Assembly: GCA_902363145.1 (NCBI GenBank)
Contig: CABIZB010000010.1
Coordinates: forward strand, 1-34,618
Source of the DNA: Oscillospiraceae bacterium
GTDB taxonomy: Bacteria; Bacillota; Clostridia; Oscillospirales; Ruminococcaceae
Direction: 5' to 3'
Length of the DNA stretch: 34,618 nucleotides
The notes below the pieces were generated by a model, which was not told where the DNA came from, searched no databases, and was given only the letters and a program-made list of their open reading frames with translations. Positions 1 through 7,677 of this stretch are shown here, piece by piece. Position numbers and translations under genes: made by a program. Position 1 is the stretch's first letter; every line of letters begins with the position of its first letter.

Positions 1-1
1 T

Positions 2-79
2 GATATGATTAACAATCGTCCGAGAAAACGTCTCAATTTCCTTACTCCCTTTGAGGTGCTCAAAAAATTTTTTCTCTGA
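2..79 (+). CDS. IS30-family transposase, C-terminal end (partial)
   Basis: The window opens inside a reading frame whose last 25 residues include INNRPRKRLNFLTPFEVL and end at a TGA. This matches the conserved C-terminus of IS30-family transposases, where an N-N-R-P-R-K-R-L stretch follows the DDE catalytic core. The rest of the gene lies left of the window, so I cannot say whether it is intact. The transposase moves its own IS by cut-and-paste or copy-out chemistry. Its position directly before the terminase genes suggests the IS sits inside the prophage, between the early and packaging modules. The call rests on one short conserved motif. Confidence 0.75.
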   Translation, partial: DMINNRPRKRLNFLTPFEVLKKFFL

Positions 80-82
80 TTT

Positions 83-103
83 TGTTGCACTTGACTTGAC
101 AAT
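83..103. repeat. Probable right terminal inverted repeat of the IS30-type element
   Basis: The sequence TGTTGCACTTGACTTGACAA lies just after the transposase stop and resembles the TTGCACTT-containing ends of IS30-family elements. The partner end is outside the window, so the match cannot be confirmed here. Confidence 0.45.
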
Positions 104-114
104 CTATCACTGAT

Positions 115-157
115 AAATCGGCTGCTGTAATTTGAAACTATAGCAGCCGATTTTTTA
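115..157 (+). terminator. Rho-independent terminator
   Basis: A perfect 12-bp stem (AAATCGGCTGCT with AGCAGCCGATTT) closes a 15-nt loop and is followed by a run of T. It separates the IS from the phage packaging genes and ends transcription coming from the left. Confidence 0.85.
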
Positions 158-183
158 TACCAAAATCCGGCAGGTGGTGACCC

Positions 184-612
184 GTGAATGAAAAAAATCT
201 AATATCAAATTCCGAACGAACTCCGAGTGAACTCCGAGAAATCACTCAAAAAGGCGGCAAGGCATCGGGTGAGGCAAGGCGGCGCAAAAAGGATATGAAG
301 CAGAAGATGAAGGCTCTGCTTGAACTTCCCGCTGCTGCCAATGACAGGGAGCAGCTTGAAGCTCTCGGCATTTCTCCCGATGATATGGACAACGAGATGG
401 TGCTTGTTATGTCTATGTTCCTCAGTGCTGCTCAGGGCGATACAAAGGCGTTTGACAGGGTGATACAGATACTCGGCAAGGATATTGCGCACGAGGAGCT
501 TGCCCTTAAAAAGCGTGAGCTTAAGTTAAAGGAAAAGGCTTCTTCCGAGGGAGACAGTGCGGCGCTCTCCAAGCTTGACGAAGTCCTCGGCAAAATTGAA
601 GGGGGCTTTTGA
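184..612 (+). CDS. terS: Phage terminase small subunit
   Basis: This 142-aa protein is the probable small terminase, which recognises the phage packaging site and hands DNA to the large subunit. A basic N-terminal segment (KGGKASGEARRRKKDMKQK, about residues 24-42) and an acidic helical middle match small phage proteins that precede the large terminase in Bacillota prophages. The start is GTG, placed 7-10 nt after a GGTGG-type ribosome site. The end overlaps the terL start in TGATG, so the two are translationally coupled. The family is poorly conserved; the assignment depends on size, composition and the certain neighbour. Confidence 0.75.
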   Translation: MNEKNLISNSERTPSELREITQKGGKASGEARRRKKDMKQKMKALLELPAAANDREQLEALGISPDDMDNEMVLVMSMFLSAAQGDTKAFDRVIQILGKDIAHEELALKKRELKLKEKASSEGDSAALSKLDEVLGKIEGGF

Positions 613-1853
613 TGTTCACGGATATGCAGCAGGAATATTTTCGGAATGCTACGCACCGATGGAACGTCAAGACAGGGGCGACACGTTCGGGAAAGACGTA
701 TATGGACTATTACGCCATACCCAAACGCATTCGCAGTGTGGTGGGACGTGAGGGGGCTGTGCTGCTCCTGGGACATACTCAGGGCACGCTGCTCCGAAAT
801 GTCATATATCCCCTGCAGGAGCTGTGGGGCGATGAACTGGTAAAGTCTATCCGAACGACTGACAACACGGCTATGCTGTTTGGAGAACGGTGTTACTGCC
901 TCGGAGCTGACAAGAAAACATCGGTTGACAAGATACGGGGTATGTCGGTCAAATATTGCTATGGCGATGAGGTCGTGACGTGGAACGAGGCTGTCTTTGA
1001 TATGTTGAAATCACGTCTGGACAAGCCTTACAGCCGTTTTGACGGTATGTGCAACCCTGAGGGTCGGCAGCACTGGTTCAAGAAATTTCTTGACAGTGAT
1101 GCGGACATCTACTGTCAGAAATACACCCTTGACGACAACCCCACGCTTGACCCCGATTTTGTCAAGGCTCTGAAAACCGAGTATGCAGGCACGGTCTATT
1201 ACGACCGCTATGTGCTGGGCGATTGGGTCAATGCGGAGGGCGTTATATATCGCCGCTTCAACGACCGTCCGAATGACTTTATCATTGACAGCCTTGACGG
1301 ACTTGACCTCGTGCTTGCCACTGTCGGGGTTGACTTCGGCGGCGGAAAGTCGGCTCACGCATTCAACTGCACGGGCTTCACCCGTGGGCTCCGGGATATG
1401 GTGACTGTTCACGATTACCGCAGGAAAGATGCTGCGACACCTGAGCAGCTATATGCTGATTTTGCGAGCTTTATTGCAGAATGCAGGCTCATTCTCGGGG
1501 GCGTTCCGCTGGTCAATGTATATTGCGATAGCGCAGAGCAGACACTCATCGAGGGTATGCGCATAGATGCGGCGAAAAGAAATTTGTGTGTGGAAATACA
1601 TAATGCCCGAAAGGGTCCCATAAACGACCGCATACGCTTCTACACGGTGATGATGGGTGCAGGGCGGTACAAGATACTTAAGGGCTGCACATCGACCATA
1701 GATGCGCTCTCAGAGGCTATGTGGGATAGCAAGGTCAAAACGGCTGATGTCCGCCTCGATGACGGCACAACAAACATTGATAATCTCGATGCGCAGGAGT
1801 ACAGCACGGAGCCGTATATGCGGGAGATGATGGAGAGGGTGATAAGTAGATGA
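612..1853 (+). CDS. terL: Phage terminase large subunit
   Basis: This is the ATPase-nuclease motor that cuts concatemeric phage DNA and pumps it into the procapsid. Residues 22-29 (GATRSGKT) are the Walker A motif and YCYGDE at 115-120 is the Walker B with its catalytic Glu. The C-terminal nuclease half shows VDFGGG and a later YCDSAEQ, acidic positions of the RNase H-like fold. At 413 aa it has normal length and appears intact. I use ATG at 612 instead of the TTG one codon earlier, because ATG overlaps the terS stop and has GAAGGGGG upstream. It overlaps the portal gene by 4 nt (ATGA). Confidence 0.93.
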   Translation: MFTDMQQEYFRNATHRWNVKTGATRSGKTYMDYYAIPKRIRSVVGREGAVLLLGHTQGTLLRNVIYPLQELWGDELVKSIRTTDNTAMLFGERCYCLGADKKTSVDKIRGMSVKYCYGDEVVTWNEAVFDMLKSRLDKPYSRFDGMCNPEGRQHWFKKFLDSDADIYCQKYTLDDNPTLDPDFVKALKTEYAGTVYYDRYVLGDWVNAEGVIYRRFNDRPNDFIIDSLDGLDLVLATVGVDFGGGKSAHAFNCTGFTRGLRDMVTVHDYRRKDAATPEQLYADFASFIAECRLILGGVPLVNVYCDSAEQTLIEGMRIDAAKRNLCVEIHNARKGPINDRIRFYTVMMGAGRYKILKGCTSTIDALSEAMWDSKVKTADVRLDDGTTNIDNLDAQEYSTEPYMREMMERVISR

Positions 1854-3301
1854 TGATAGAAAAAATGCGGCAGGCGTTTCCGGAGGAAGAATTTCCCGGG
1901 GATAACGGCTTTTACAGCGGCTATATGGACAGGTGGCAGGATATTTACGAGGGTCGCCCGAAATGGCGTGAGGTAAAGCGTGCGGGGCTGAACAGGGGCA
2001 CTGTGCGGCAGATGAATATGCTGAACACGGCGAAAATTCTGTGCGACGAGTTTTCTCACAAGTGCTTTGCGGAGCAGGTGGACATATCCTGCGGGTCGGA
2101 GGTTTATGACACATTCATTCGTGATTTTTTATGCCGTGAGGGGTTCTGGAAGAACATTCCCCGCCTGCTTTCGGCGGCGTTTGCTCAGGGCGGCTGTGTT
2201 CTGAGGGAATACATAGAACGGGGCAGGGTGCGGCTGTCATTTGTTGAGGGGCGGCAGTTTTATCCGCTGAAATGGGACAACAGGGACATTACCGAGGGCA
2301 TTTTCGGCACGGTATCAGCCAAGGGCAAATATTATTACACGTTATTTGAGAAGCATTCCGTCAAGGATGATGATATCCTTGTGGAGTGCTTTTTGTTTCG
2401 TTCTTCTGACCCCAATGCTCCGGGTGACAGAGTGCCGCTGTCGGAGCTTTATCCCGATATGGGAGACACGTTCACATACGCCATCGACACTCCCCTGTTT
2501 CAGTATTTCAAGCCTGATTTCCCTAACAATATTCCGCTGGAGCTGCCTTTGGGTATCAGCTGCTTTGCAAACTGCGAGGACACGCTCAAAGCCCTTGATG
2601 TGGCGTTTGACAGCTTTGCCCGTGAGTTTGTTCTCGGAAAGAAAAGAATAATCGTGCCAAGCTCCTGCATTCGTACTGTGGTCAATCCCGAAACGGGTAA
2701 GACAGAGCGGTATTTTGACGCTGATGACGAGGTTTATCAGGCACTGAAATGCGATGAGGACAAGGACCTGAAAATCACCGACAACACTGTGGAGCTGAGA
2801 ATTTCAGAGCACGTTGACGGCATAAATGCGCTGCTGAATATTCTGTGCTTTCAGGTGGGGCTTTCTCCCGGCTCGCTGTCATTCGACAAGGCGGGCGGAG
2901 TTAAGACCGCAACCGAGGTGGTTTCCGAGGAAAACAAGACGGCTGTTACGATACGCTGTCAGAAAAATCTCCTCGTTGAGTTCATTGAGAAAATGTGCAG
3001 GGCTGTGCTCAGGCTTGCGATGATCACTGGTGAAGTCCCGAACGGTGATCTTGAGGTCACTGTGGCGTTTAAGGACAGCGTTGTTATTGATGACAACACG
3101 CTTATCGCAAACAACATCAGTCTTGTAACGGCGGGGCTAAAGTCAAAGATTTCCGCCATTATGGAGATAATGAAATGCGATGAAGAGGCGGCAAAGCGGG
3201 AGCTTGAAAGGATAAATGCGGAAAGTGCTGTTCTCGGAGTTTCGGACGGTGACGGCTTTGTAGCTTCGGGCGGTGATGCAGGTGACAAGGGAACAGTATG
3301 A
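1850..3301 (+). CDS. Phage portal protein (SPP1 gp6-like)
   Basis: A 483-aa protein directly after terL, in the fixed place of the portal, the dodecameric ring at the capsid vertex through which DNA enters. The N-terminal part (YMDRWQDIYEGRPKWREV, then an asparagine-rich NMLNTAKILCDEF stretch) and the C-terminal helical segment (GGVKTATEVVSEENKT, then KNLLVEFIEKMCRAVLRLA) are typical of SPP1 gp6-type portals in Bacillota phages. The gene begins ATGATG at the terL stop; the first ATG is chosen because of the overlap. Its end overlaps the next gene by about 26 nt, so terS, terL, portal and head gene form one operon. Confidence 0.9.
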   Translation: MMIEKMRQAFPEEEFPGDNGFYSGYMDRWQDIYEGRPKWREVKRAGLNRGTVRQMNMLNTAKILCDEFSHKCFAEQVDISCGSEVYDTFIRDFLCREGFWKNIPRLLSAAFAQGGCVLREYIERGRVRLSFVEGRQFYPLKWDNRDITEGIFGTVSAKGKYYYTLFEKHSVKDDDILVECFLFRSSDPNAPGDRVPLSELYPDMGDTFTYAIDTPLFQYFKPDFPNNIPLELPLGISCFANCEDTLKALDVAFDSFAREFVLGKKRIIVPSSCIRTVVNPETGKTERYFDADDEVYQALKCDEDKDLKITDNTVELRISEHVDGINALLNILCFQVGLSPGSLSFDKAGGVKTATEVVSEENKTAVTIRCQKNLLVEFIEKMCRAVLRLAMITGEVPNGDLEVTVAFKDSVVIDDNTLIANNISLVTAGLKSKISAIMEIMKCDEEAAKRELERINAESAVLGVSDGDGFVASGGDAGDKGTV

Positions 3302-4856
3302 CGAGCTGTCTGCTCCACTTGTTCGGGTGCTGCTGGATATGGAAGATGATATCCTGCGGGAAATTGCGGCGCAGCTTTCACGGGACGGAGATATTTCCGA
3401 CACGTCCAAATGGCGGATAAGGCAGCTTGCGAGGGCAGGACGTTTCGACAAGCGGGCGGCGGCTATCATTGCGGGATATTCCGAGGTCGAGGACGGTCAG
3501 GCTATGGACGCTGTTCTGACGGCGGCTGAGACTGAGATAGGATATCTTGACAATGCGGTGCAGGCGGCGAATGCTGCGGGGCTGTCGGAATACTTCTCGG
3601 ACATTCCTGCGGAGGAATCGGCTCTCGGTGCGGCCAAGGCTTTCCAACGGCAGGCGGCGAGCGACCTTAACCTTGTGAACACGGTCATGGGGTACAAGGC
3701 AAAATCGGCGTATGTGAATGCTGTGAATGCCATTTATCGTGACACTGCCGAGGGCAGACAGGGTGCTCTTGACATTATGGGCAAGGGTGCGGCAAAGGCT
3801 GTATCGGGGCAGATGTCCTTGCAGGAAGCAACAAGGAAAACCATACGGGAGCTTGCTCAAAAGGGCATTCCCGCTTTCGTTGACAAGCGTGGGCGTGAAT
3901 GGTCTCCTGAGGCTTACGTTATGATGGATATGCGGTCAACTCTCGGAAACACTGCGAGGGCTGCGCAGGACGCACGATGCGATGAATACGGGATAAATCT
4001 TATCGAGGTCTCCTCACACATGGGCGCACGTCCCTTGTGTGCGACCTATCAGGGCAGGATATTCAGCCGTGACGGTTCCAAGGGGGTGACTGTGGACGGA
4101 GCAGGCGGCAAGATATATTACACTCCCCTTTCGGAAACGAGCTACGGTCAGCCTGCGGGACTTTTCGGCATAAACTGCGGGCACGTTCAATATCCGTTCG
4201 TTCCTGGCATCAACTTTCAGAGATATTTCCCCTATCCAAAAGAGGAAAATGACAGGCGGTATATGCAGTTTCAGCAGCAGAGAGCTATGGAACGGTGCAT
4301 AAGAGCCGCCAAGCGTGAATGTATGATGTTACAGGAAACGGGCGACACTGAGGGCTTGCAGAAAGCTTCTTTACGGCTTCGCAATCAGAGGGAGAAATAC
4401 AAAACTTACTGCAAGGAGACGGGGCTTAAACAGCACAATGACCGCACTCAGGTTTATGGGTATGACAGGAGCAGGTCGAGCAAGACGGTTTGGGCGGAGA
4501 GGAAGGCGAAATCAGGGCTTGACAATGGCAGCGGAAGTGGTATAATGAATATGACCACAAACGCAAACGGTACCCCTGTAAAAATCGTTAAAAGGACTGA
4601 CCTTACAGGCGAACCCAACAGCATTACCCAAAGAGAAAATACCAAGGGCGGGATCGACAGAAACTATTATGATGGAAACGGCAAGCAGACCAAGCAAGTT
4701 TCAAATCATGATCATGGCAATCCCAAAAACCACCCGTTTGGCAAAAACGGTGAACACGCTCACGATTATTCATATGATGAAAACGGAGATGTAACCCGTA
4801 GTGAAGCCCGAAATTTAACAGATGAGGAACGCATGGAAAATGGTGATATACTATGA
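3276..4856 (+). CDS. MuF-type minor head protein with C-terminal putative toxin domain
   Basis: A 526-aa protein. Residues 1 to about 400 match the minor capsid (Phage_min_cap2/MuF) family, including GINCGHVQYPFVPG at 298-311, and sit after the portal as expected. A Gly/Ser/Asn-rich linker near residues 408-430 leads to an unrelated tail of about 100 residues with NSITQRENTKGGIDRNYY, HDHGNP (478-483) and HAHDY (494-498). Such His/Asp clusters suggest a metal-dependent enzyme, possibly a nuclease. MuF proteins with polymorphic toxin C-termini are an established class in temperate phages; the specific toxin activity here is inference. The downstream gene overlaps in ATGA, as for a toxin-immunity pair. 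GTG at 3273 and GTG at 3282 are alternative starts. Confidence 0.82.
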   Translation: MQVTREQYDELSAPLVRVLLDMEDDILREIAAQLSRDGDISDTSKWRIRQLARAGRFDKRAAAIIAGYSEVEDGQAMDAVLTAAETEIGYLDNAVQAANAAGLSEYFSDIPAEESALGAAKAFQRQAASDLNLVNTVMGYKAKSAYVNAVNAIYRDTAEGRQGALDIMGKGAAKAVSGQMSLQEATRKTIRELAQKGIPAFVDKRGREWSPEAYVMMDMRSTLGNTARAAQDARCDEYGINLIEVSSHMGARPLCATYQGRIFSRDGSKGVTVDGAGGKIYYTPLSETSYGQPAGLFGINCGHVQYPFVPGINFQRYFPYPKEENDRRYMQFQQQRAMERCIRAAKRECMMLQETGDTEGLQKASLRLRNQREKYKTYCKETGLKQHNDRTQVYGYDRSRSSKTVWAERKAKSGLDNGSGSGIMNMTTNANGTPVKIVKRTDLTGEPNSITQRENTKGGIDRNYYDGNGKQTKQVSNHDHGNPKNHPFGKNGEHAHDYSYDENGDVTRSEARNLTDEERMENGDIL

Positions 4857-5083
4857 CAGCTAAAAAAATAAAAAGCAGAATAAGTGAAATAGCATCACAT
4901 TTCACATTTGAATTCAACGGCAAATCCTGTGGCGTTGACCCGTTTTCAAAAAACAAATTCGATATGTGGTGCGGTGATAACACTTTAACCGTCAACAGCA
5001 TTGACGATGTTATGGATCGCCCTTTTTTTGACGGAAAATGCTTATCGGAAATTTGCGGAGATATAAAGATAATCGACTTTTGA
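4853..5083 (+). CDS. Putative immunity protein for the MuF toxin domain
   Basis: A 76-aa acidic protein with no domain I recognise. Its ATG overlaps the stop of the MuF-toxin gene (ATGA) and a terminator follows directly, so the two are co-translated and form the end of a transcript. Small proteins in exactly this place after MuF polymorphic toxins usually neutralise the toxin in the lysogen. Seen: position, overlap and size. Inferred: immunity role. Nothing in the sequence (no signal peptide or membrane segment) argues against a soluble inhibitor. It might instead be an unrelated phage gene. Confidence 0.6.
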   Translation: MTAKKIKSRISEIASHFTFEFNGKSCGVDPFSKNKFDMWCGDNTLTVNSIDDVMDRPFFDGKCLSEICGDIKIIDF

Positions 5084-5111
5084 TCACCTTACACAAGTAG
5101 GGTGATTTTTT
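5083..5111 (+). terminator. Rho-independent terminator after the putative immunity gene
   Basis: ATCACC and GGTGAT, extended by two weaker pairs, form a short stem followed by TTTTTTATT. It closes the packaging-head-toxin transcript. Confidence 0.7.
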
Positions 5112-5128
5112 ATTGGAGGAGTGAGAAT

Positions 5129-5263
5129 GTGGAATATATTTCCGAAAGAATAACCAATATTTCAGAGCTTGAAATAACAAGGCGGTTTTCTTATACCCAC
5201 ACAAGCGTGTATGTTTACGACATTTTTGTCGGTAACATATGCGCTGTTTTTATATCAAAATGA
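5129..5263 (+). CDS. Small hypothetical phage protein, 44 aa
   Basis: A short frame opens with GTG 8 nt after a strong GGAGGA site and encodes 44 residues beginning [15 protein letters not shown]. An ATG two bases upstream is in another frame and stops after 8 codons. The ribosome site, its place in the series of small phage genes and the termination next to the following gene's ribosome site support translation. No family is recognised. It may alternatively be a leader for the next gene. Confidence 0.45.
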   Translation: MEYISERITNISELEITRRFSYTHTSVYVYDIFVGNICAVFISK

Positions 5264-5277
5264 AAGGATATGATGTC

Positions 5278-5463
5278 ATGAAATACCGCAAGAAGCCTGT
5301 TGTGGTAGAAGCGTATCAGACTGACAAGGAAGTCGTTATCCACACATTAGAGGGTGATATGACGGCATCTGTCGGCGACTACATCATCACTGGTGTGAAC
5401 GGAGAACAGTATCCTTGCAAGCCTGATATCTTTGAAAAGACTTATGAACCTGTAAGCGAATAA
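5278..5463 (+). CDS. Small conserved phage protein, 61 aa
   Basis: The protein [20 protein letters not shown]... contains [18 protein letters not shown] and DIFEKTYE. The pattern '[21 protein letters not shown]' is common in short proteins encoded in phages of Gram-positive bacteria; the biochemical role is unknown. I start it at ATG 5278, 9 nt after AAAGGA, and not at the ATG 39 nt upstream, which lies inside the previous small frame and lacks a ribosome site. The upstream leader is nearly identical to that of the next gene. Confidence 0.75.
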   Translation: MKYRKKPVVVEAYQTDKEVVIHTLEGDMTASVGDYIITGVNGEQYPCKPDIFEKTYEPVSE

Positions 5464-5504
5464 TTATACCGTTCAGAGGTATTAAACAGAAAGGATATGA
5501 TGTT

Positions 5505-5774
5505 ATGAACGAAACAGCAGCAAGACCTATGGAGCTGACAGACACAGCCAAGCTTATGGCAAGCTCCGATTACAAGGACAGGTTCAAAGCCGAGTACGGA
5601 CAGGTTGCGATACACTGCAAAAAGCTCAAAGCAATGCTTGAAAAATGGGATAAGGGCGAACTGAACTTCACGCCTACGTGTCCCAGATCACTGTATGAGT
5701 TTCAGGTGAGGACGATGGAAGATTATATCGCTATATTGCAGGCAAGAGCAGTAATTGAGGGCGTTGTACTGTAA
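5505..5774 (+). CDS. Phage protein resembling the crAss001_48-related family, 89 aa
   Basis: An 89-aa protein with DYKDRFKAEY, KLKAMLEKWDKGEL and FTPTCPRSLYEFQ followed by an IEGVVL end. This pattern of an opening 'DYKERF.AEY', a Lys-rich helix and an 'FTP.CP' element is found in short phage proteins often labelled crAss001_48-related; their function is unknown. The ribosome site GAAAGGA has the same surrounding leader as the preceding gene, so the two may come from a small duplicated cassette or share a control signal. It ends before a hairpin-rich stretch and a terminator. Confidence 0.7.
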   Translation: MNETAARPMELTDTAKLMASSDYKDRFKAEYGQVAIHCKKLKAMLEKWDKGELNFTPTCPRSLYEFQVRTMEDYIAILQARAVIEGVVL

Positions 5775-5786
5775 TCCTCAGCTGAC

Positions 5787-5870
5787 CTCAACAAAATGGC
5801 TATAAATCACGTTTTGTTGGCTCCACCAAAACATAAGCCCCTCGAAATCTAGGGGGTTAAACAGTAAATC
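5787..5870 (+). other. Hairpin-rich intergenic segment
   Basis: CAACAAAA (5789-5796) pairs with TTTTGTTG (5812-5819), and CCCCT (5838-5842) pairs with AGGGG (5851-5855). With the terminator stem that follows, three hairpins lie in about 105 nt without an open frame. It could be the processed 3' end of the phage mRNA or a small structured RNA. Confidence 0.5.
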
Positions 5871-5895
5871 AGCAGCTTTACGGCTGCTTTTTTTA
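5871..5895 (+). terminator. Rho-independent terminator
   Basis: AGCAGC and GCTGCT form a 6-bp stem with a 6-nt loop, followed by a run of seven T. It ends transcription of the small phage genes before the scaffold-amidase remnant. Confidence 0.75.
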
Positions 5896-5970
5896 TGCCC
5901 TAAACGTACTTACGGCGTTAAACTGAGGACGGAAAAACAAGCCGACAGGCTATAAACGGAGGTAATCATA

Positions 5971-6912
5971 ATGGCAGAAACAAACACAACCGTAACCGAA
6001 ACCAACAAGGCTGAAAATGGCTCCACGGGAGCCTACGGAGGTGATCCCACACAGGCTGTAAAGGGTGGAGCAAATCTCCCTGAAAAGGCTGTATCTACGT
6101 CTGAGCCTGAGCAGACGGCAAAAACATTTACCCAGGCAGAGCTTGACGCAATAGTCAAGCAGAGACTTGAAAGGCAGGCAAAGGGACAGCCCTCAAAGGA
6201 AGAAATGGAAGCGTTCCGAAAGTGGCAGGACAGTCAGAAAACTGCCGAACAGCTTTCACAGGAAAAGATATCTGCTGCAGAAAATGGCAGGGCGGACGCT
6301 GAAAAGAAGCTTACCCTGCACAACAATGACCGCATCAGCACAGCAGCCAACACAACGCCCGCTGAGCAGTACACACGTGCCACAGTTAACGGAAACATGG
6401 GCACTGTACGTGTGCATTTTTATGTTGACGATGTGGGGGCATGGCAGAATCTGCCCATTGACTACACGTCCTGGCACGCAGGGCAAAAGGGAAAGGCAGA
6501 CGCATACGGCAGTGCTGCCGGAAATATGCAAACCATATCCATCGAATGTATTATGAACGGCAGCGGCGATAAAAAAGACTGCAAGGCACGTGACAATGCT
6601 GCACGTTTGACAGCATATCTGCTGGATACATACGGCGGAGATCTGTACACCCACAACTACTGATGCAATGTCCGCAACGGAAAAAAAGGCAGCATTGAAG
6701 CCTTGAACAAGTTGGACGATGGATATAAAAACTGCCCCGTGTATATCCGCCCCAAGTGGGACAGCTTCACGGAACTGGTTAAGTCATACCGCAAGAACAA
6801 CAAAAAAATGTTCTATGTGCAGGTCGGGGCTTTTAGTTCCAGGGAAAATGCCGAGGCATATTTGGCAAAAGTCAAAAAATATTATCCGGGCGCATTTATT
6901 AAAGTGATGTAA
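5971..6912 (+). pseudogene. Scaffold protein fused to N-acetylmuramoyl-L-alanine amidase, with in-frame stop
   Basis: Residues 1 to about 113 are the N-terminal part of a phage scaffold protein (DUF4355/gp20 type: FTQAELDAIVKQRLERQ, then a Lys/Glu-rich coiled coil). From about residue 115 the frame becomes an amidase_2-type lysin lacking its start: TLHNN, VHFYVDD, SWHAGQKGKAD, ISIECIMNGSGDKKDC, ending at DLYTHNY followed by TGA (6661-6663). Homologous amidases have Trp after 'THNY', so TGG has become TGA. The same frame continues through VRNGKKGS and KNCPVYIRPKWD to a SPOR-like tail (FYVQVGAFSSRENAEAYL) and stops at 6912. The capsid, tail and holin genes between scaffold and lysin have been deleted. 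The ribosome site GGAGG before ATG is intact, so the 230-aa chimera may still be made. Confidence 0.85.
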
Positions 6913-6918
6913 AAATTT

Positions 6919-6956
6919 TCTCCCGCTCTCGTTTGAGGGCGGGAGATTTCTTGTTT
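6919..6956 (+). terminator. Strong Rho-independent terminator closing the prophage
   Basis: A 12-bp GC-rich stem with one G-U pair (TCTCCCGC on the left, GCGGGAGA on the right) closes a 4-nt GTTT loop and is followed by TTTCTTGTTT. It marks the 3' end of the lytic transcript. Confidence 0.88.
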
Positions 6957-7077
6957 AGGGAAAAGCAAAAGCGCCGAGAAGTTATTCCCGACGCTTTATT
7001 CATACGGAGAGCAGAGATGATAGAATGACTATTCCGTATTGGCTTATTACAACATTTTTTATGTTGTAGAATTTGAA

Positions 7078-7105
7078 TGGCAGGGGCAGAAGGAATCGAA
7101 CTCCG
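7078..7105 (-). repeat. Left attachment site: displaced 3' end of tRNA-Trp
   Basis: TGGCAGGGGCAGAAGGA (7078-7094) is identical to the 3' end (with CCA) of the tRNA-Trp at the right edge, in the same orientation; the next 11 nt are still similar (ATCGAAC shared). No tRNA body lies beside it. A displaced tRNA end in direct orientation to an intact tRNA is what tyrosine integrases leave at the far boundary of an integrated element. Confidence 0.82.
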
Positions 7106-7386
7106 CATTTCGTTTCCTGTATCTTTTGCACATTCCCGCAAATGCCTATAATACGTACTTTTTTGAGTATGTGCTTCCGGCAGTTTAGCATATTTATGAG
7201 TATGTTTTTATAACTTTAACGGACAAATAACGGACAGGATCTATGACACTTCTGCTTTTCAGCCGTATTTCTCACTGAGGTAACTACAGCTGTTTTCATA
7301 TTTATTATATTACTGTTGAAATCAGATTAATAGCGCAAATTATTGTTAGGTTTGAGTAATATTATTGTATTTGGGGAATAATTTGA

Positions 7387-7392
7387 TATAAT
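7387..7392 (+). promoter_or_regulatory. Possible promoter (-10 box) for a short transcript
   Basis: TATAAT lies 16 nt after TTGTAT (7365-7370). It would drive a transcript of about 130 nt ending at the terminator at 7500-7535. No reading frame of note lies between, so this would be a small RNA or a fortuitous promoter. Confidence 0.3.
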
Positions 7393-7499
7393 ATATTTAA
7401 ATGATTATTTCAAAAACAAATGTCACTACGAGTGCTAAAAGTGTAGGCAATAAATAAACTGACAAAGGAAATGTAATATGATATCCATAAGTATTTAGC

Positions 7500-7535
7500 A
7501 AAGCTCTCAGAATGGTTCTGAGAGCTTTATTCCTT
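7500..7535. terminator. Bidirectional Rho-independent terminator
   Basis: AAAGCTCTCAGAA and TTCTGAGAGCTTT form a perfect 13-bp stem with a 3-nt loop. A-rich sequence on the left and T-rich sequence on the right let it act in either direction. It isolates the restriction operon from upstream transcription. Confidence 0.8.
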
Positions 7536-7603
7536 ACTCTAAGAAAATGTACAATGCATATACATAAACTTAGTATAAATATCACGAAATAACACTAAAC
7601 CTC

Positions 7604-7632
7604 TTGTGATTTTCAAACCGATATAGTATAAT
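7604..7632 (+). promoter_or_regulatory. Sigma-A-type promoter of the type I restriction operon
   Basis: TTGTGA (7604-7609) and TATAAT (7627-7632) are separated by exactly 17 nt, upstream of the HTH gene. The -35 box overlaps CCTCTTGT (7600-7607), whose inverted copy ACAAGAGG (7663-7670) contains the ribosome site of the HTH gene. The pair may be a spaced operator for autoregulation. Confidence 0.75.
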
Positions 7633-7677
7633 TATAATGGATTATTATATATTTCATCTACTACAAGAGGTGACAAA

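Larger units (their letters stand above)
6957..7677. other. Gene-free junction between prophage remnant and island
   Basis: No convincing gene is visible. From left to right there are an imperfect hairpin (AAAGCG at 6968 with CGCTTT at 6992), a perfect 8-bp hairpin (TACAACAT/ATGTTGTA, 7048-7068), the tRNA-derived attachment copy, repeats GAGTATGT (twice, around 7174-7210) and AACGGACA (twice, around 7218-7237) that could be integrase arm sites, and a TATAAT at 7387. A bidirectional terminator and the promoter of the HTH gene come last. The hydrophobic 62-codon - strand frame here is not supported. Confidence 0.55.

Noticed and set aside
6661..6663. TGA recoded as Trp in the amidase
   Set aside because: TGA ends several genes with overlapping starts in this window (terS, terL, portal, MuF), so the standard code applies.
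7081..7170. A full tRNA gene at the left attachment copy
   Set aside because: Only the 3' 28 nt resemble a tRNA; the T stem does not pair and no anticodon or acceptor 5' half follows.
7397..7585. Hydrophobic 62-codon frame on the - strand
   Set aside because: It runs through the perfect terminator palindrome at 7500-7528, has no ribosome site and a composition expected of AT-rich DNA.
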